This document shows positions 44,617 to 53,174 of a stretch of DNA of 64,000 nucleotides, one piece after another. This DNA comes from an uncultured Verrucomicrobiales bacterium (lineage in GTDB: Bacteria; Verrucomicrobiota; Verrucomicrobiia; Verrucomicrobiales; Akkermansiaceae). The stretch is taken from contig CALGJQ010000017.1 of NCBI GenBank assembly GCA_937928545.1, forward strand, positions 62,001 to 126,000. Reading direction: 5' to 3'. A program made the translations under genes and the position numbers. Numbering within the stretch: position 1 is the first letter of the stretch; each line of letters opens with the position of its first letter. Under the pieces are notes generated by a model. The model saw only the letters and a program-made list of their open reading frames with translations, was not told where the DNA came from and made no database searches.

Positions 44617-45588
44617 ATGAGTTTTTCGGTGATCATTCAGGCCATCCTTCCGGTGTATCTTTTGGTGGGGGTGGGGCTCGCGCTGCGGGGCCTGAAGGTC
44701 ATCACTCCTGAGATGGAAAAGGGGATGATTAAGATGGTCATTCATTGCCTCTACCCCTGTCTTATTCTCGATAAGACGCTCGGCAACGACCTCGTTCTTC
44801 AAGCCGATGTCTTGGCATGGGGCGTGGGACTTGGTTTTGGCATGATTCTCTTGGGAATGGGAGTGTCCTACCTGATGGCGCTCGCTTTGGGCTTAAAGCC
44901 GGGGAACGGGCGACGGACCTTCTGTGTCGCCGCGGGGACGCAAAATTTTGGCTACATTGCCATTCCTTTGCTCGCGGCTCTTTTTGTGCTGGGTGGGAAT
45001 GACCGGGTCTTTGGAGTTCTGTTCGTTCACAGCCTTGGGGTGGAAATTGCGCTTTGGGTGGTGGGGGTGATGATTTTGACGGGGTCTGCTTTTGGAAATC
45101 CCAAGCTCTTGATCAGTGGGCCGACCGTTTCGGTGGTTCTTGGGGTCCTCCTTTCCTCGACCGGAGCATGGAAATTTCTCGATGCCTCCGGCGGCGGCGT
45201 CGTGGGTGCGGGGGTGCGGCAAGCGATGTCGTGGTTAGGAGATTGTGCCTTTCCGATGGGATTGGCTCTGATTGGGGCGACGATGTATGACCTGATCGGC
45301 AAGGAGAAGATCTCGCCAAAGATCGCGGTGGGCTCGCTGATCGTGCGGCTCGCGGTGATGCCCTTTGCCTTTCTTGCGGCGGCAAAATGGCTCCCCTTGA
45401 TTCCGGAGTTGAAACAAGTCCTTGTCATCCAAGCGGCCATGCCAGCGGCAGTCAGCCCCATTTTGGTGGCGCGTCATTTTGGAGGAAGTCCGGGGGTTGC
45501 GGTGCAGGCCGTCATTGCGACTTCGATTGTGGCTTTGGTGACGATGCCTCTTTGGATTTCCTACGGGATTCGTTTCGTCTTTGGCTAA
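44617..45588 (+). CDS. AEC family (auxin efflux carrier-like) transporter
   Basis: A 323-residue membrane protein with ten hydrophobic helices in two inverted halves. MSFSVIIQAILPVYLLVGVG and FCVAAGTQNFGYIAIPLLAAL, with the polar break in the fourth helix, fit the AEC/BART fold. The C-terminal half repeats it (MPAAVSPILVARHFGGSPG). Such carriers move organic anions or acids; substrate is not predictable. It overlaps no gene; DUF6607 starts 44 bases later. Confidence 0.88.
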   Translation: MSFSVIIQAILPVYLLVGVGLALRGLKVITPEMEKGMIKMVIHCLYPCLILDKTLGNDLVLQADVLAWGVGLGFGMILLGMGVSYLMALALGLKPGNGRRTFCVAAGTQNFGYIAIPLLAALFVLGGNDRVFGVLFVHSLGVEIALWVVGVMILTGSAFGNPKLLISGPTVSVVLGVLLSSTGAWKFLDASGGGVVGAGVRQAMSWLGDCAFPMGLALIGATMYDLIGKEKISPKIAVGSLIVRLAVMPFAFLAAAKWLPLIPELKQVLVIQAAMPAAVSPILVARHFGGSPGVAVQAVIATSIVALVTMPLWISYGIRFVFG

Positions 45589-45631
45589 AGCATTCATTTG
45601 CAATCAGGGGAAATTAGGAAAAGATAAACCC

Positions 45632-46756
45632 ATGAGACGAATTCTTCTGATTTCTGCTGCCTTTGTTCTTTCTGCTTTCGCAGAGGAGAAAAAAACGGTG
45701 CGCGGTCATGTCTTTGCGTGGCCTTTCACCGAGGTCGCTGAGATGCAACCACGCGGAGGGACGACGCAAGGAACCAAGGTGGTTCTCGATGAGGGGGCCT
45801 CGCTGGATTGGAAGAGACTGCAGAGTGAAACGGCGACCGATTATGTCAAAGACGCTCAGGCGATTGTTGCGCTGAGCGGAAGCTATCGAGTGAGTTTTGA
45901 TTTCATCGAAACGATGGGTTTCCGTGAAGGATACGCCCCGCCCAAGCCTTATTTTTCTTGGGGGACAGAGCATGTGCAAGTTCTCGTGCTAGAGCCCGAT
46001 TTCATCAGCTTACAGCACAGCCTCGTCATGTATTTTAAGGATAAGGACGGCAAGGAATCGGGCCCAATGGTGATGAAGCATTGGCGTCAGGATTGGACTT
46101 ATGAGGATACGGATCTCCACACCTATCGGGGGAATTCGACTTGGGCTCGTGAGAAGAAATCAGCTGATGAGGTGAAAGGGAAATGGACCCAAGCGGTTTT
46201 TCAGGTCGATGATTCTCCACGCTACGAAGTGGTGGGGGAGTGGAACCATGAAGGAGGCGTTTCGACTTGGAAAAGCGAGTCGTGTTGGCGCCCGCTGCCG
46301 CGTCGTGAGTTTTCAGTGAGAGATGACTACAATGTCCTCCAAGGGGTCCACGAGCTGACGATCACTCCGACTGGTTGGGTTCATACTCAAACAAATCAGA
46401 AACTCGCGTTGGGTGAGAAAGGGAAGCGTCAGATTGTGGGGCAAGAGCTTGGGGTGAATCGTTATGAGCGGATCAGCGAGCCATCGCTTCTCGCTGCGGA
46501 GTCTGCCCTCGAAAAAAGCGGTGAGTATTGGAAAGAAGTTCGTGAGATGTGGGCCGAAATTTTTGCTAAGAACGAGAGCTTCTCGTTGAAGTCAAAAGTC
46601 GACGGCAAGAAGCTTTATCAAGACCACTTTGCTTACGCTGGGCAACTGGAGGGATCTGATGAGCCTTATGATGCGGCGAAGGGCCGCGCGCATGCTCGCG
46701 AGACCATCTCGAAGTTTCTTGAGGTCGGAAAGAGCGGGAAAGCAGCGAAGTATTAA
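45632..46756 (+). CDS. DUF6607 family secreted protein
   Basis: A 374-residue protein. ATG 45632 gives a clean signal peptide (MRRILLISAAFVLSAFAEE); the longer frame starts inside the preceding gene and is rejected. The body is rich in Trp, Tyr and charged residues: FDFIETMGFREGYAPPKPYF, WGTEHVQVL, MKHWRQDWTYEDTDL and GSDEPYDAAKGR. I recognise this as DUF6607, a family of periplasmic proteins of unknown role found in Bacteroidetes and Verrucomicrobia. Its TAA overlaps the ATG of the next gene by 1 base (TAATG), so translation is coupled. Confidence 0.82.
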   Translation: MRRILLISAAFVLSAFAEEKKTVRGHVFAWPFTEVAEMQPRGGTTQGTKVVLDEGASLDWKRLQSETATDYVKDAQAIVALSGSYRVSFDFIETMGFREGYAPPKPYFSWGTEHVQVLVLEPDFISLQHSLVMYFKDKDGKESGPMVMKHWRQDWTYEDTDLHTYRGNSTWAREKKSADEVKGKWTQAVFQVDDSPRYEVVGEWNHEGGVSTWKSESCWRPLPRREFSVRDDYNVLQGVHELTITPTGWVHTQTNQKLALGEKGKRQIVGQELGVNRYERISEPSLLAAESALEKSGEYWKEVREMWAEIFAKNESFSLKSKVDGKKLYQDHFAYAGQLEGSDEPYDAAKGRAHARETISKFLEVGKSGKAAKY

Positions 46757-47253
46757 TGGCCACTCTCACCCTTATTTGTGGGCCTGCGGGTGTTGGGAAG
46801 AGCACCTACGGACGGAGGCTTTCGGCTGAAAGGGGGGCGTGTTTTCTCGATAGTGACACCGTGACCGAACCTGCGGTCCGCGCGGGGATGAAGCTGGGAG
46901 GGCTGGATCCGGATGATCGAGATTCGCTAGCTTATCGGGCTGCTTTTCGAGATGCCGTTTATGAATGCCTCTTCGCGACGGCGGCGGAAAATTTGCCTCA
47001 TCTCGATGTCATCATCGTCGGTCCATTTACCTCAGAAATTCAGGATCCAGATTTTCCATCGAAGCTTGCTCAGCGATTTGGAGTGGAGGTTCAGGTGATC
47101 TTTGTGACTTGTGATGAAGCGCTGCGGAAATCGCGAATCGAAGCGCGGGGGAATCCTCGCGATGAAGTTAAGCTGAGGGACTGGGATGCTTATCTGGCGG
47201 GGTCGGATATTCGTTCGCCAGTTTTTGAGCATGAGAGAGTTGTGAGTTCTTAG
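46756..47253 (+). CDS. P-loop kinase-like ATPase
   Basis: A 165-residue AAA_33-type small kinase fold. Walker A GPAGVGKSTYG is at residues 9-19, an early Asp in CFLDSDTVTEP suits substrate binding, and VDVIIVGPFTSEI-like strands and RIEARGNPRDEVKLRDWD (lid Arg) follow. Such proteins phosphorylate small molecules or act as zeta-toxin-like or polynucleotide kinases; no antitoxin is adjacent. It is coupled to DUF6607 by TAATG and precedes prmA by 38 bases. Confidence 0.78.
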   Translation: MATLTLICGPAGVGKSTYGRRLSAERGACFLDSDTVTEPAVRAGMKLGGLDPDDRDSLAYRAAFRDAVYECLFATAAENLPHLDVIIVGPFTSEIQDPDFPSKLAQRFGVEVQVIFVTCDEALRKSRIEARGNPRDEVKLRDWDAYLAGSDIRSPVFEHERVVSS

Positions 47254-47291
47254 CACTTGATCGGCCTATCCTTGTCGCCTATCCCTCCGGC

Positions 47292-48110
47292 ATGTGGGTT
47301 TGGTCCAAGTTATCAGCGGTAAAATGGGAGGATGCTTGGGAAGAGCGATTTTATGGCGACACCCAATCGGTGATTACTGAGATTAAGGGCGGGAAGTCGA
47401 TCCGCGTGGAAGTTTACAAAGAGACCGAGGCCGAAGCGGTGGCGATTCAAGATCTCTTCGGTGGATCCGTTCGTGAATTGAAATCTCGAAACTGGGTCGC
47501 GATGAGTGCTCCAAAGACGGAGCCTCTTATGATTCGAGACCGCCTCGTCATTTCGCAGGTGGAGGTCGATCCGAAGCTTCATCCCGATAAGCATATTATC
47601 GTGGTGCCTCCAGAAATGGCATTCGGAACGGGTGATCACCCGACGACCGCGACTTGCTTGCGCCTCTTGGTTGATCATGCGGCGGAGCTCGAAGAGGGCT
47701 GGAGCTTTCTTGATCTCGGAACCGGCAGCGGCGTGCTTGCGATGGCAGGGAAGCTTTTAGGAGCGGGGGAGGTGCAGGCCTTTGATTATGATGGTAAAGC
47801 AGTTGAAGTCGCCGAGCTGAACATTAAGCGGAACAAAGTCGCGGACATCACCATTTTTGAAGAAGACGTCTTCAAGTGGAAGAATCGCAAGCGTTTTCAA
47901 GTGGTCGCGGCGAATCTCTTCTCCACGGTCTTGATTGAAGCGCTGCCGCTGATTTCGAAGTGGATCAAAAAGGAGGGTCGCCTGATCCTTTCGGGAATCC
48001 TTGCGGAGCAATGGGAAGAGGTGCGAGAAACTGCGGAAAACTGCGGCTTTCAGCTTCTCGGTCACAAGAAGATCGGCAAGTGGGTCACGGCAAGCTTCGA
48101 TGCCTCGTAG
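47292..48110 (+). CDS. prmA: ribosomal protein L11 methyltransferase
   Basis: A 272-residue PrmA. The N-terminal L11-binding domain (about 1-90) is shorter than in E. coli. The SAM domain has MAFGTGDHPTTATCLRLL, FLDLGTGSGVLAMAGKLLGA and VVAANLFSTVLIEALPLI, all hallmarks. It trimethylates Lys/N-terminal residues of L11. The gene is alone between the kinase-like gene and the aminotransferase. No Shine-Dalgarno motif. Confidence 0.94.
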   Translation: MWVWSKLSAVKWEDAWEERFYGDTQSVITEIKGGKSIRVEVYKETEAEAVAIQDLFGGSVRELKSRNWVAMSAPKTEPLMIRDRLVISQVEVDPKLHPDKHIIVVPPEMAFGTGDHPTTATCLRLLVDHAAELEEGWSFLDLGTGSGVLAMAGKLLGAGEVQAFDYDGKAVEVAELNIKRNKVADITIFEEDVFKWKNRKRFQVVAANLFSTVLIEALPLISKWIKKEGRLILSGILAEQWEEVRETAENCGFQLLGHKKIGKWVTASFDAS

Positions 48111-48263
48111 TTTTTGCCCAAAAAAACGGCCTGTGAGACTCATTTACCTTGCAAGCTGAGCGGTGGCTGTTCAGAAAAAGCGCGCTCCTCGGGGAGAAAG
48201 GCGCCATTCGCCTCCATTGATGTTTTTTTTCCCGGTTTCAGGGGTAAACAACCTACAAATATC

Positions 48264-49436
48264 ATGGACAGTCTTTCTCAACGTGTTGCTTCGGTCACTC
48301 CTTCGCTGACCCTCTCTGTTACCAATCAAACCAAGGCCATGCGCGCTGCGGGTGAAGAAGTTTACGGTCTCGCCGGTGGTGAGCCAGACTGCGACACCCC
48401 AGATTTCATTAAGCAGGCCGCTTACACTGCCCTCACGGAAGGGAAGACCAAATATACTCCTGCTGCCGGAATTCCTGAGCTGCGCGAGTCTCTTTCTAAA
48501 AAGCTCCTCTCTGACAATAACCTCAGCTACGAACCTAAAGACATCTGCGTCACTTCAGGTGCCAAGCAGGCTTGCTTTAACGCGATCCTCGCCGTGGTCG
48601 AAGAAGGTGATGAGGTAATCATTCCCTCTCCTTACTGGGTCAGCTATCCTGAGATGGTGAAACTTGCGGGCGGCGTTCCTGTTCTCGTTGAGACTAAGGA
48701 GAGCAATAAGTGGAAGATCACCGCTGCTGAATTCGAAGATGCCATGACGCCTTCGACGAAGATGATTATCCTGAACACACCCGGTAATCCAACGGGGTCA
48801 GTTTACTCGGAAGAGGAGATTAAGGGGATTGTGGAAGTTGCTTCCTACGAGGACATCATCATTCTGGCGGACGAAATTTACGAGCACCTCGTCTACGGCG
48901 ACGAAAAGCACGTGAGCGTGGCTTCGGTTAACGAGGACGCTTACAATCTCACCATCACCGTGAATGGATTCTCCAAGTCACATTCCATGACCGGATGGCG
49001 CATCGGCTACACCGCCGCTCCTCCTGCCCTCGCGAAGGCGCTCTCGACCATTCAAGGTCACACCAGTTCAAATGCCACGACCTTCGCGCAATACGGGGCG
49101 CTGGCCGCATTGAACGATCCTGCTTCCAAGCCCTTCATCGAAGGTCTGCGTGGCGAGTATGATGTGCGTCGCCAGTTCATGCTGGGTCGCTTGAAGGCGA
49201 TTCCGAATGTGAGCGTCGTCGAGCCCAAGGGCGCGTTTTACTTCTTCGTGAACTGCACGGATCTCGGACTGAAGTCAGTGAACCTCTGTGACAAGCTTCT
49301 CAACCGTTACAAGGTTGCAGCTGTTCCTGGAATCGCCTTTGGTCACGATTCAGGAATTCGGATTAGTTACTGCACCACACTCGACGTTCTGAACGAGGGG
49401 ATCAGCCGCTTCGAGGAATTCTGTCGTTCGCATTGA
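48264..49436 (+). CDS. aspartate/aromatic aminotransferase, PLP fold type I
   Basis: A 390-residue class I aminotransferase. Start ATG 48264 (MDSLSQRVASVTPSLTLSVT) comes from homology; the frame is open 50 codons further. LAGGEPDCDTPDFIKQAA, the PLP segment AKQACFNAI, PYWVSYPEMVKLAGG, NTPGNPTGSVYSEEE, ADEIYEHLVY, the Schiff-base Lys in GFSKSHSMTGWRIGYT, and GAFYFFV are present. It is of the thermophile/Bacillus-type aspartate aminotransferase subgroup (about 390 residues), which may also use prephenate. A strong terminator follows. Confidence 0.93.
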   Translation: MDSLSQRVASVTPSLTLSVTNQTKAMRAAGEEVYGLAGGEPDCDTPDFIKQAAYTALTEGKTKYTPAAGIPELRESLSKKLLSDNNLSYEPKDICVTSGAKQACFNAILAVVEEGDEVIIPSPYWVSYPEMVKLAGGVPVLVETKESNKWKITAAEFEDAMTPSTKMIILNTPGNPTGSVYSEEEIKGIVEVASYEDIIILADEIYEHLVYGDEKHVSVASVNEDAYNLTITVNGFSKSHSMTGWRIGYTAAPPALAKALSTIQGHTSSNATTFAQYGALAALNDPASKPFIEGLRGEYDVRRQFMLGRLKAIPNVSVVEPKGAFYFFVNCTDLGLKSVNLCDKLLNRYKVAAVPGIAFGHDSGIRISYCTTLDVLNEGISRFEEFCRSH

Positions 49437-49460
49437 TCCTGAAGGATACGACAACTTTCA

Positions 49461-49488
49461 AAAAGGCGCGGGAAACCGCGCCTTTTTT
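49461..49488 (+). terminator. rho-independent terminator of aminotransferase gene
   Basis: An 11-bp perfect stem (49461-49471 with 49476-49486, GAAA tetraloop) ends in six T residues (49483-49488), 24 bases after the aminotransferase stop. Confidence 0.93.
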
Positions 49489-49494
49489 CGTGTT

Positions 49495-49564
49495 ACGGAG
49501 CTTGGACTTTAGTCCGAGTAAGCCTCACATGCCCGACGCACTCGGACTAAAGTCCAAGCTCCGT
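49495..49564. repeat. REPIN-like 25-bp perfect inverted repeat
   Basis: Left arm 49495-49519 and right arm 49540-49564 are exact complements, 25 bp each, with a 20-base spacer; each arm holds CGGAGCTTGG and the nearly palindromic core GGACTTTAGTCC. The right arm is identical to 12094-12118 and 54069-54093. Two facing REP units with a spacer are the layout of REPINs spread by RAYT transposases; no such transposase is in the window. The hairpin lies between the aminotransferase terminator and the tatD fragment. Confidence 0.9.
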
Positions 49565-49740
49565 AACGTTTGTTGCGAATCGTTCGGATGTGACTCCGAT
49601 GAGAGATGAAAGCTCCCTCGCGATTTGGCGGAGGTTGGCGGGGTGGTTAAGCTCTTCGATTCAAAGTCCGAGACGGGCAGGGCCATGTCGTGGGCGTCGG
49701 TTTCGACGAGGATGCGGTCGTCTGGGCCCCTGAAAAACAT
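49547..49740 (-). pseudogene. decayed duplicate of the tatD 3' end
   Basis: The minus strand encodes DRILVETDAHDMALP in one frame, then after a one-base shift EELNHPANLRQIAREL, SSLIGVTSERFATN and VTELGL-stop in another. This parallels the last 60 residues of the intact TatD protein at 54076-54831 (DRILIETDAPDMASP, EELNHPANLRQIAKEL, TTELGL-stop). The stretch starts abruptly at about 49740 and has no start codon, catalytic core or first metal ligands, so it is a pseudogene fragment. Both the copy and the source end in the palindromic repeat. Confidence 0.88.
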
Positions 49741-49746
49741 ACTGAA

Positions 49747-51405
49747 TTATCTCTCTTTCAGAAACTCCTCGATAGCTTGCCGTTCTGTCACTGGCTGCGA
49801 AGAGATCCAAGTTTGAGCCCCATCTGGATCGAGGTTCCGCCAGTTGAGAGCGAGGTTTTGTTTGACCTGGATTCGGGCGGGATTGTCAGGGAGGACTTCG
49901 ACCCAGGCGGTGGATTGTTCGGTATCGACGGAGAGGAGTTTGAGCGCGTGGAGTGAGGCATTAAGAGCTCCATTCTGATAGTTGTCACTCCCCCAGCCGG
50001 GTAAATCATGTCCACGACTGTCGCTTAAGAGCTGGCCGATGTATTGCCCTTCCAATGCAAGGGGGAGATCAGGAATATCGATCATAAGGGAAGCCAATCT
50101 GGTTCGATTAGCCGGGTCGGAATTTTGAAACGCGCTTATGAATTGGTCTTTTTGTGAGTCATCCCAATTGCGGAACAGGCTCCCAAATAGAACCTCCCCG
50201 CCGAGATTTGAGTCACTCACAAGTCTTTCGGGAGTCAGAACTTCAGACTGGTTCCTCGTTTCGATTTCTTGCAGAAAGTGGGCGCGATCTTCGGGTGACT
50301 CAAGATACTGACTAAGAGCGGACAAGGCCTCGGGCGACTGATTCCTGAATGCTCCGACCTGAAGAAAGCGCGCTTTTTCCTCAGGAGTAAGGTCTAAACC
50401 GTTAAGGGCAGTTAGGGCGATTTCAGGCTCTGTTCCGACCAAAGAGTTGAGAAGACCTAGTCTCATTTTTTGAGCGTTTGCGGGACTGAAGCCAAGAGAA
50501 TTCCAATCAAGATCGATCAACTTACTGGGCGACTCCAGAGATTCGAAGAGTCTAACTGGATCTCCCGCGAGCTTATTTAGCCAACTCTTAGGGAAATCAG
50601 AGAGACGTGCGGCGAACTGATCAGACTCAAAACGAGTGGTGTGATTAGAGCTCGGGAAAAGAACCTCGAAGCCATCTGCTCGCGTAAAAAGTTCATCAAG
50701 ACCGGCGTCGAAATCACGTGACAATTTGTCAATGAAGCTCGCAACGAGGAGAGGGTTATTCGACCCAGCGGGGGAGTTTTCCAGGAGTAGATCTAATTGA
50801 TCTGGATGGGTCTTATAGAGCTTTACTAAAGTCTCCTGCATCATGAAGCTCAGATCATTCGGGAGGGGAAGGATCTTCGCCAATTCCGTGAGAGCGAGGT
50901 CAGGATTAGTAGCTGCGACGAGCGAGAGTAAGTGAGCCCGTTCTTTGCTGTCTTGGCTTACGATGAGAGTCTGGCTGAGTAGCTCAGGGTGATTCGTGAA
51001 AAGTAGATGAAGTTGTGGTATGAAATTTTCGCCATCGTTTTTTTTCACCCAGTTGAGAAAGGCTGCGGGGTCCTCTCTTGACCATCGTTCAGAGAGGATC
51101 TGGTTAAAGAGAGAATGAGCGAAACCTTCCCGGAAGGGGAACTTCGAGTGAGTGATCCACGATTCAATTTCTGAAGAAGGAAGGGTGAGCGCCATTTCAA
51201 TTGCCTTACACAAGCAATCTTTAGAGTTAGGCTGAGTGATGAAAGTATCGGTGTTTTCTCGAGCTATCGACGATTGGTTTTCCCTTGTTGAGAGTTTTAT
51301 GTCGGGCGGGTCAGAGGTTTCGGTCTTGGTTTGACGACCGAGAAGCATTGCGCCGATAAAAGTGGACACAATGAGGAGAACTTTCAGGAGATTCTTTCCA
51401 GTCAT
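49747..51405 (-). CDS. large anchored hypothetical protein, repeat-rich, tandem member 1
   Basis: A 552-residue protein of unknown family with one N-terminal TM (about 7-24, LKVLLIVSTFIGAMLL) and a long helical periplasmic region. Recurrent W-x-x-xDP-x-A-x-x-W and LP-type segments (RWSREDPAAFLNWV, NLDPDGAQTWISSQPVTERQ) recall the expanded Verrucomicrobia family whose repeats contain D-P-x-A-x-x-W. The GC is lower than neighbours. Its ATG overlaps the stop of the next upstream gene by 1 base (TAATG), so the pair is coupled. The 3' end is 6 bases from the tatD fragment. Confidence 0.65.
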   Translation of the reverse strand: MTGKNLLKVLLIVSTFIGAMLLGRQTKTETSDPPDIKLSTRENQSSIARENTDTFITQPNSKDCLCKAIEMALTLPSSEIESWITHSKFPFREGFAHSLFNQILSERWSREDPAAFLNWVKKNDGENFIPQLHLLFTNHPELLSQTLIVSQDSKERAHLLSLVAATNPDLALTELAKILPLPNDLSFMMQETLVKLYKTHPDQLDLLLENSPAGSNNPLLVASFIDKLSRDFDAGLDELFTRADGFEVLFPSSNHTTRFESDQFAARLSDFPKSWLNKLAGDPVRLFESLESPSKLIDLDWNSLGFSPANAQKMRLGLLNSLVGTEPEIALTALNGLDLTPEEKARFLQVGAFRNQSPEALSALSQYLESPEDRAHFLQEIETRNQSEVLTPERLVSDSNLGGEVLFGSLFRNWDDSQKDQFISAFQNSDPANRTRLASLMIDIPDLPLALEGQYIGQLLSDSRGHDLPGWGSDNYQNGALNASLHALKLLSVDTEQSTAWVEVLPDNPARIQVKQNLALNWRNLDPDGAQTWISSQPVTERQAIEEFLKER

Positions 51406-52919
51406 TACTTTTCTCGTTTGATTTTATTCAGTGACTGAATTTGTGGTTCACTGAGTTTGGCTGATTCTCGCCAGGTTTGCGCCTGTTCGGGTTCTGATAA
51501 GTGCCAGATTCGGTAAGCCTGATTGATGAGGGTTGAAGGGGTGTCAGGATTTGTTGGGATGCTTTCAGCCCACTCCATTCCATCCTTAAAATAGCCTTCT
51601 TTGAGAAGTTGATAAGTCACTGATGTGGCGGCTTCGGAGTAGAACGGAGTGTCAGTTTTAGTGCTCACCCATTCTGCGTATCCGGGAAGATCTCGTTTTG
51701 CCCATGCTGAACCGACTTCCCTGTAATTTCCTGATGTCTCTTGTGCGTCTGAAAGCGTGGCCTCGATAAGTCCTTGTGGATCGATGGCTAGGAGCTGGTT
51801 CAGGAAACGCGACGAAGGTGTAGAGGTTGCCGAAGTGCTTGTGATCATACTTGGTAAGCGGATCTCATAAGATCGAGATCCAAATTGACCATTTTCAGAG
51901 AGAATTTCATTTGCGATCTCTAGGGCTTTGGAGGGATCACTCTCAAGGAAGTGTTTGCCTAGGGCGGCGAGATGATCCTGCTTAGCCCAGCCGGAGGGCA
52001 TTGATTGTGCGTGCGCTTCGGCTGCGATTGGGTCTCGTTGGATGAGTGATTCGAATTGTTTGAGCAGGATTCTATTTCCAATTTCAGGAGATTTCACCTG
52101 TGAGAGAATTTGATCTAAGGTGGACGGGGACTCCTCAGCGATCGCTTCGATGAGGTCATCAGGTTGGTTACTATAGATATACCAGGCATCGTTCGCTTTT
52201 AAATCTAAGGCCAGATTGATTGCTTCGAGCGGATTCTCACGGGCAAGAGCAGATAAAGTTCCGGGATGAATGTGATACTTCTGTTTTCTCAAGAACTCGA
52301 TGGTCTCCCTCGGGTTCTCGGAGTCTGAGCGAGAGGCATATTCGGCAAGAGCTCGGTATCTCATCCACTGATCAGGGAGTTGATCTAGGTTTTGGCGGAG
52401 CCAAGCGGGGCGAAGTCGTCCAATTGCTTTGAGAACGGCATTCACACGTAGGTCATTCTGGTCATTCGAACCTAGAGTGAGGCTTTTTTTTAAAGCTTCT
52501 TCTGGCGAAAGCCCCGCCCAGGTCATCCAAGCAGCTTCTTCAAATTCTGTGTTCGTTGTTTCATCGATCGCGGCTTGCAGATCATGGCGGATCCAATTCA
52601 AGAGAATGAGCTCGGTGAGAGCTGGGGACTTTAGAGGGCGATCTGTATACTTTAACCAGAATTCGTGAATTTCGCTTGGAGAAGCATCGAGGAGCCAAAG
52701 AGCGAGTCTGGGATAAAGACTGTTTGTGGGAAGGTCTGAGATAGTTGTGAGAGTATCGGTGGAAATGGAATTGGCCTCCATGACAGGAGTAGCGGAAGCG
52801 TCGGGAGTGCCCGTTTGAGGCTCGTGACGAAGTTGGGTGTTAGTCTGGCTGGATGTTAGGAATCCGATCAAGTAGCCCATCACTGCAACAGGGAGGAGGG
52901 CTAAGAGTAAATTCTTCAT
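51405..52919 (-). CDS. large anchored hypothetical protein, repeat-rich, tandem member 2
   Basis: A 504-residue protein related in layout to the gene at 49747: a single N-terminal TM (about 3-20, NLLLALLPVAVMGYLIGFL), a Thr-rich linker, then helical repeats with aromatic-Asp/Pro patterns (FWLKYTDRPLKSPALTELIL, SDPSKALEIANEIL, IWHLSEPEQAQTWRESAK). Roughly 40-residue spacing of W/L and DP motifs points to a solenoid. It is coupled through TAATG to the downstream paralogue-like gene. A 255-base gap to vanW contains part of a palindromic repeat arm (53098-53109). Confidence 0.65.
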   Translation of the reverse strand: MKNLLLALLPVAVMGYLIGFLTSSQTNTQLRHEPQTGTPDASATPVMEANSISTDTLTTISDLPTNSLYPRLALWLLDASPSEIHEFWLKYTDRPLKSPALTELILLNWIRHDLQAAIDETTNTEFEEAAWMTWAGLSPEEALKKSLTLGSNDQNDLRVNAVLKAIGRLRPAWLRQNLDQLPDQWMRYRALAEYASRSDSENPRETIEFLRKQKYHIHPGTLSALARENPLEAINLALDLKANDAWYIYSNQPDDLIEAIAEESPSTLDQILSQVKSPEIGNRILLKQFESLIQRDPIAAEAHAQSMPSGWAKQDHLAALGKHFLESDPSKALEIANEILSENGQFGSRSYEIRLPSMITSTSATSTPSSRFLNQLLAIDPQGLIEATLSDAQETSGNYREVGSAWAKRDLPGYAEWVSTKTDTPFYSEAATSVTYQLLKEGYFKDGMEWAESIPTNPDTPSTLINQAYRIWHLSEPEQAQTWRESAKLSEPQIQSLNKIKREK

Positions 52920-53174
52920 AACAACAAAAGCGGATTGTGATCACTTTTTACTAAGAAACAAAGGGTCGAATGAACTGATTTAGATGGGCTCTCCGAGTGA
53001 TCGAGCGATGATGAAATCGATCAATTTTTGAGATTTAAATCAACCCTTCCATCTGTTGTGGCCTTATCCTTTGATCATTTCGACTTCAGGTGCTCCTCCA
53101 AGCTCCGTATTGTTCGCGGTGAATTTTCACGTTCGCTTCATCATTCCTGCATAAAGGGATGAAACGCTGGTTTT

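Noticed and set aside
48114-48263. N-terminal extension of the aminotransferase frame
   Set aside because: No homology to class I aminotransferases, and ATG 48264 starts the conserved N-terminus.
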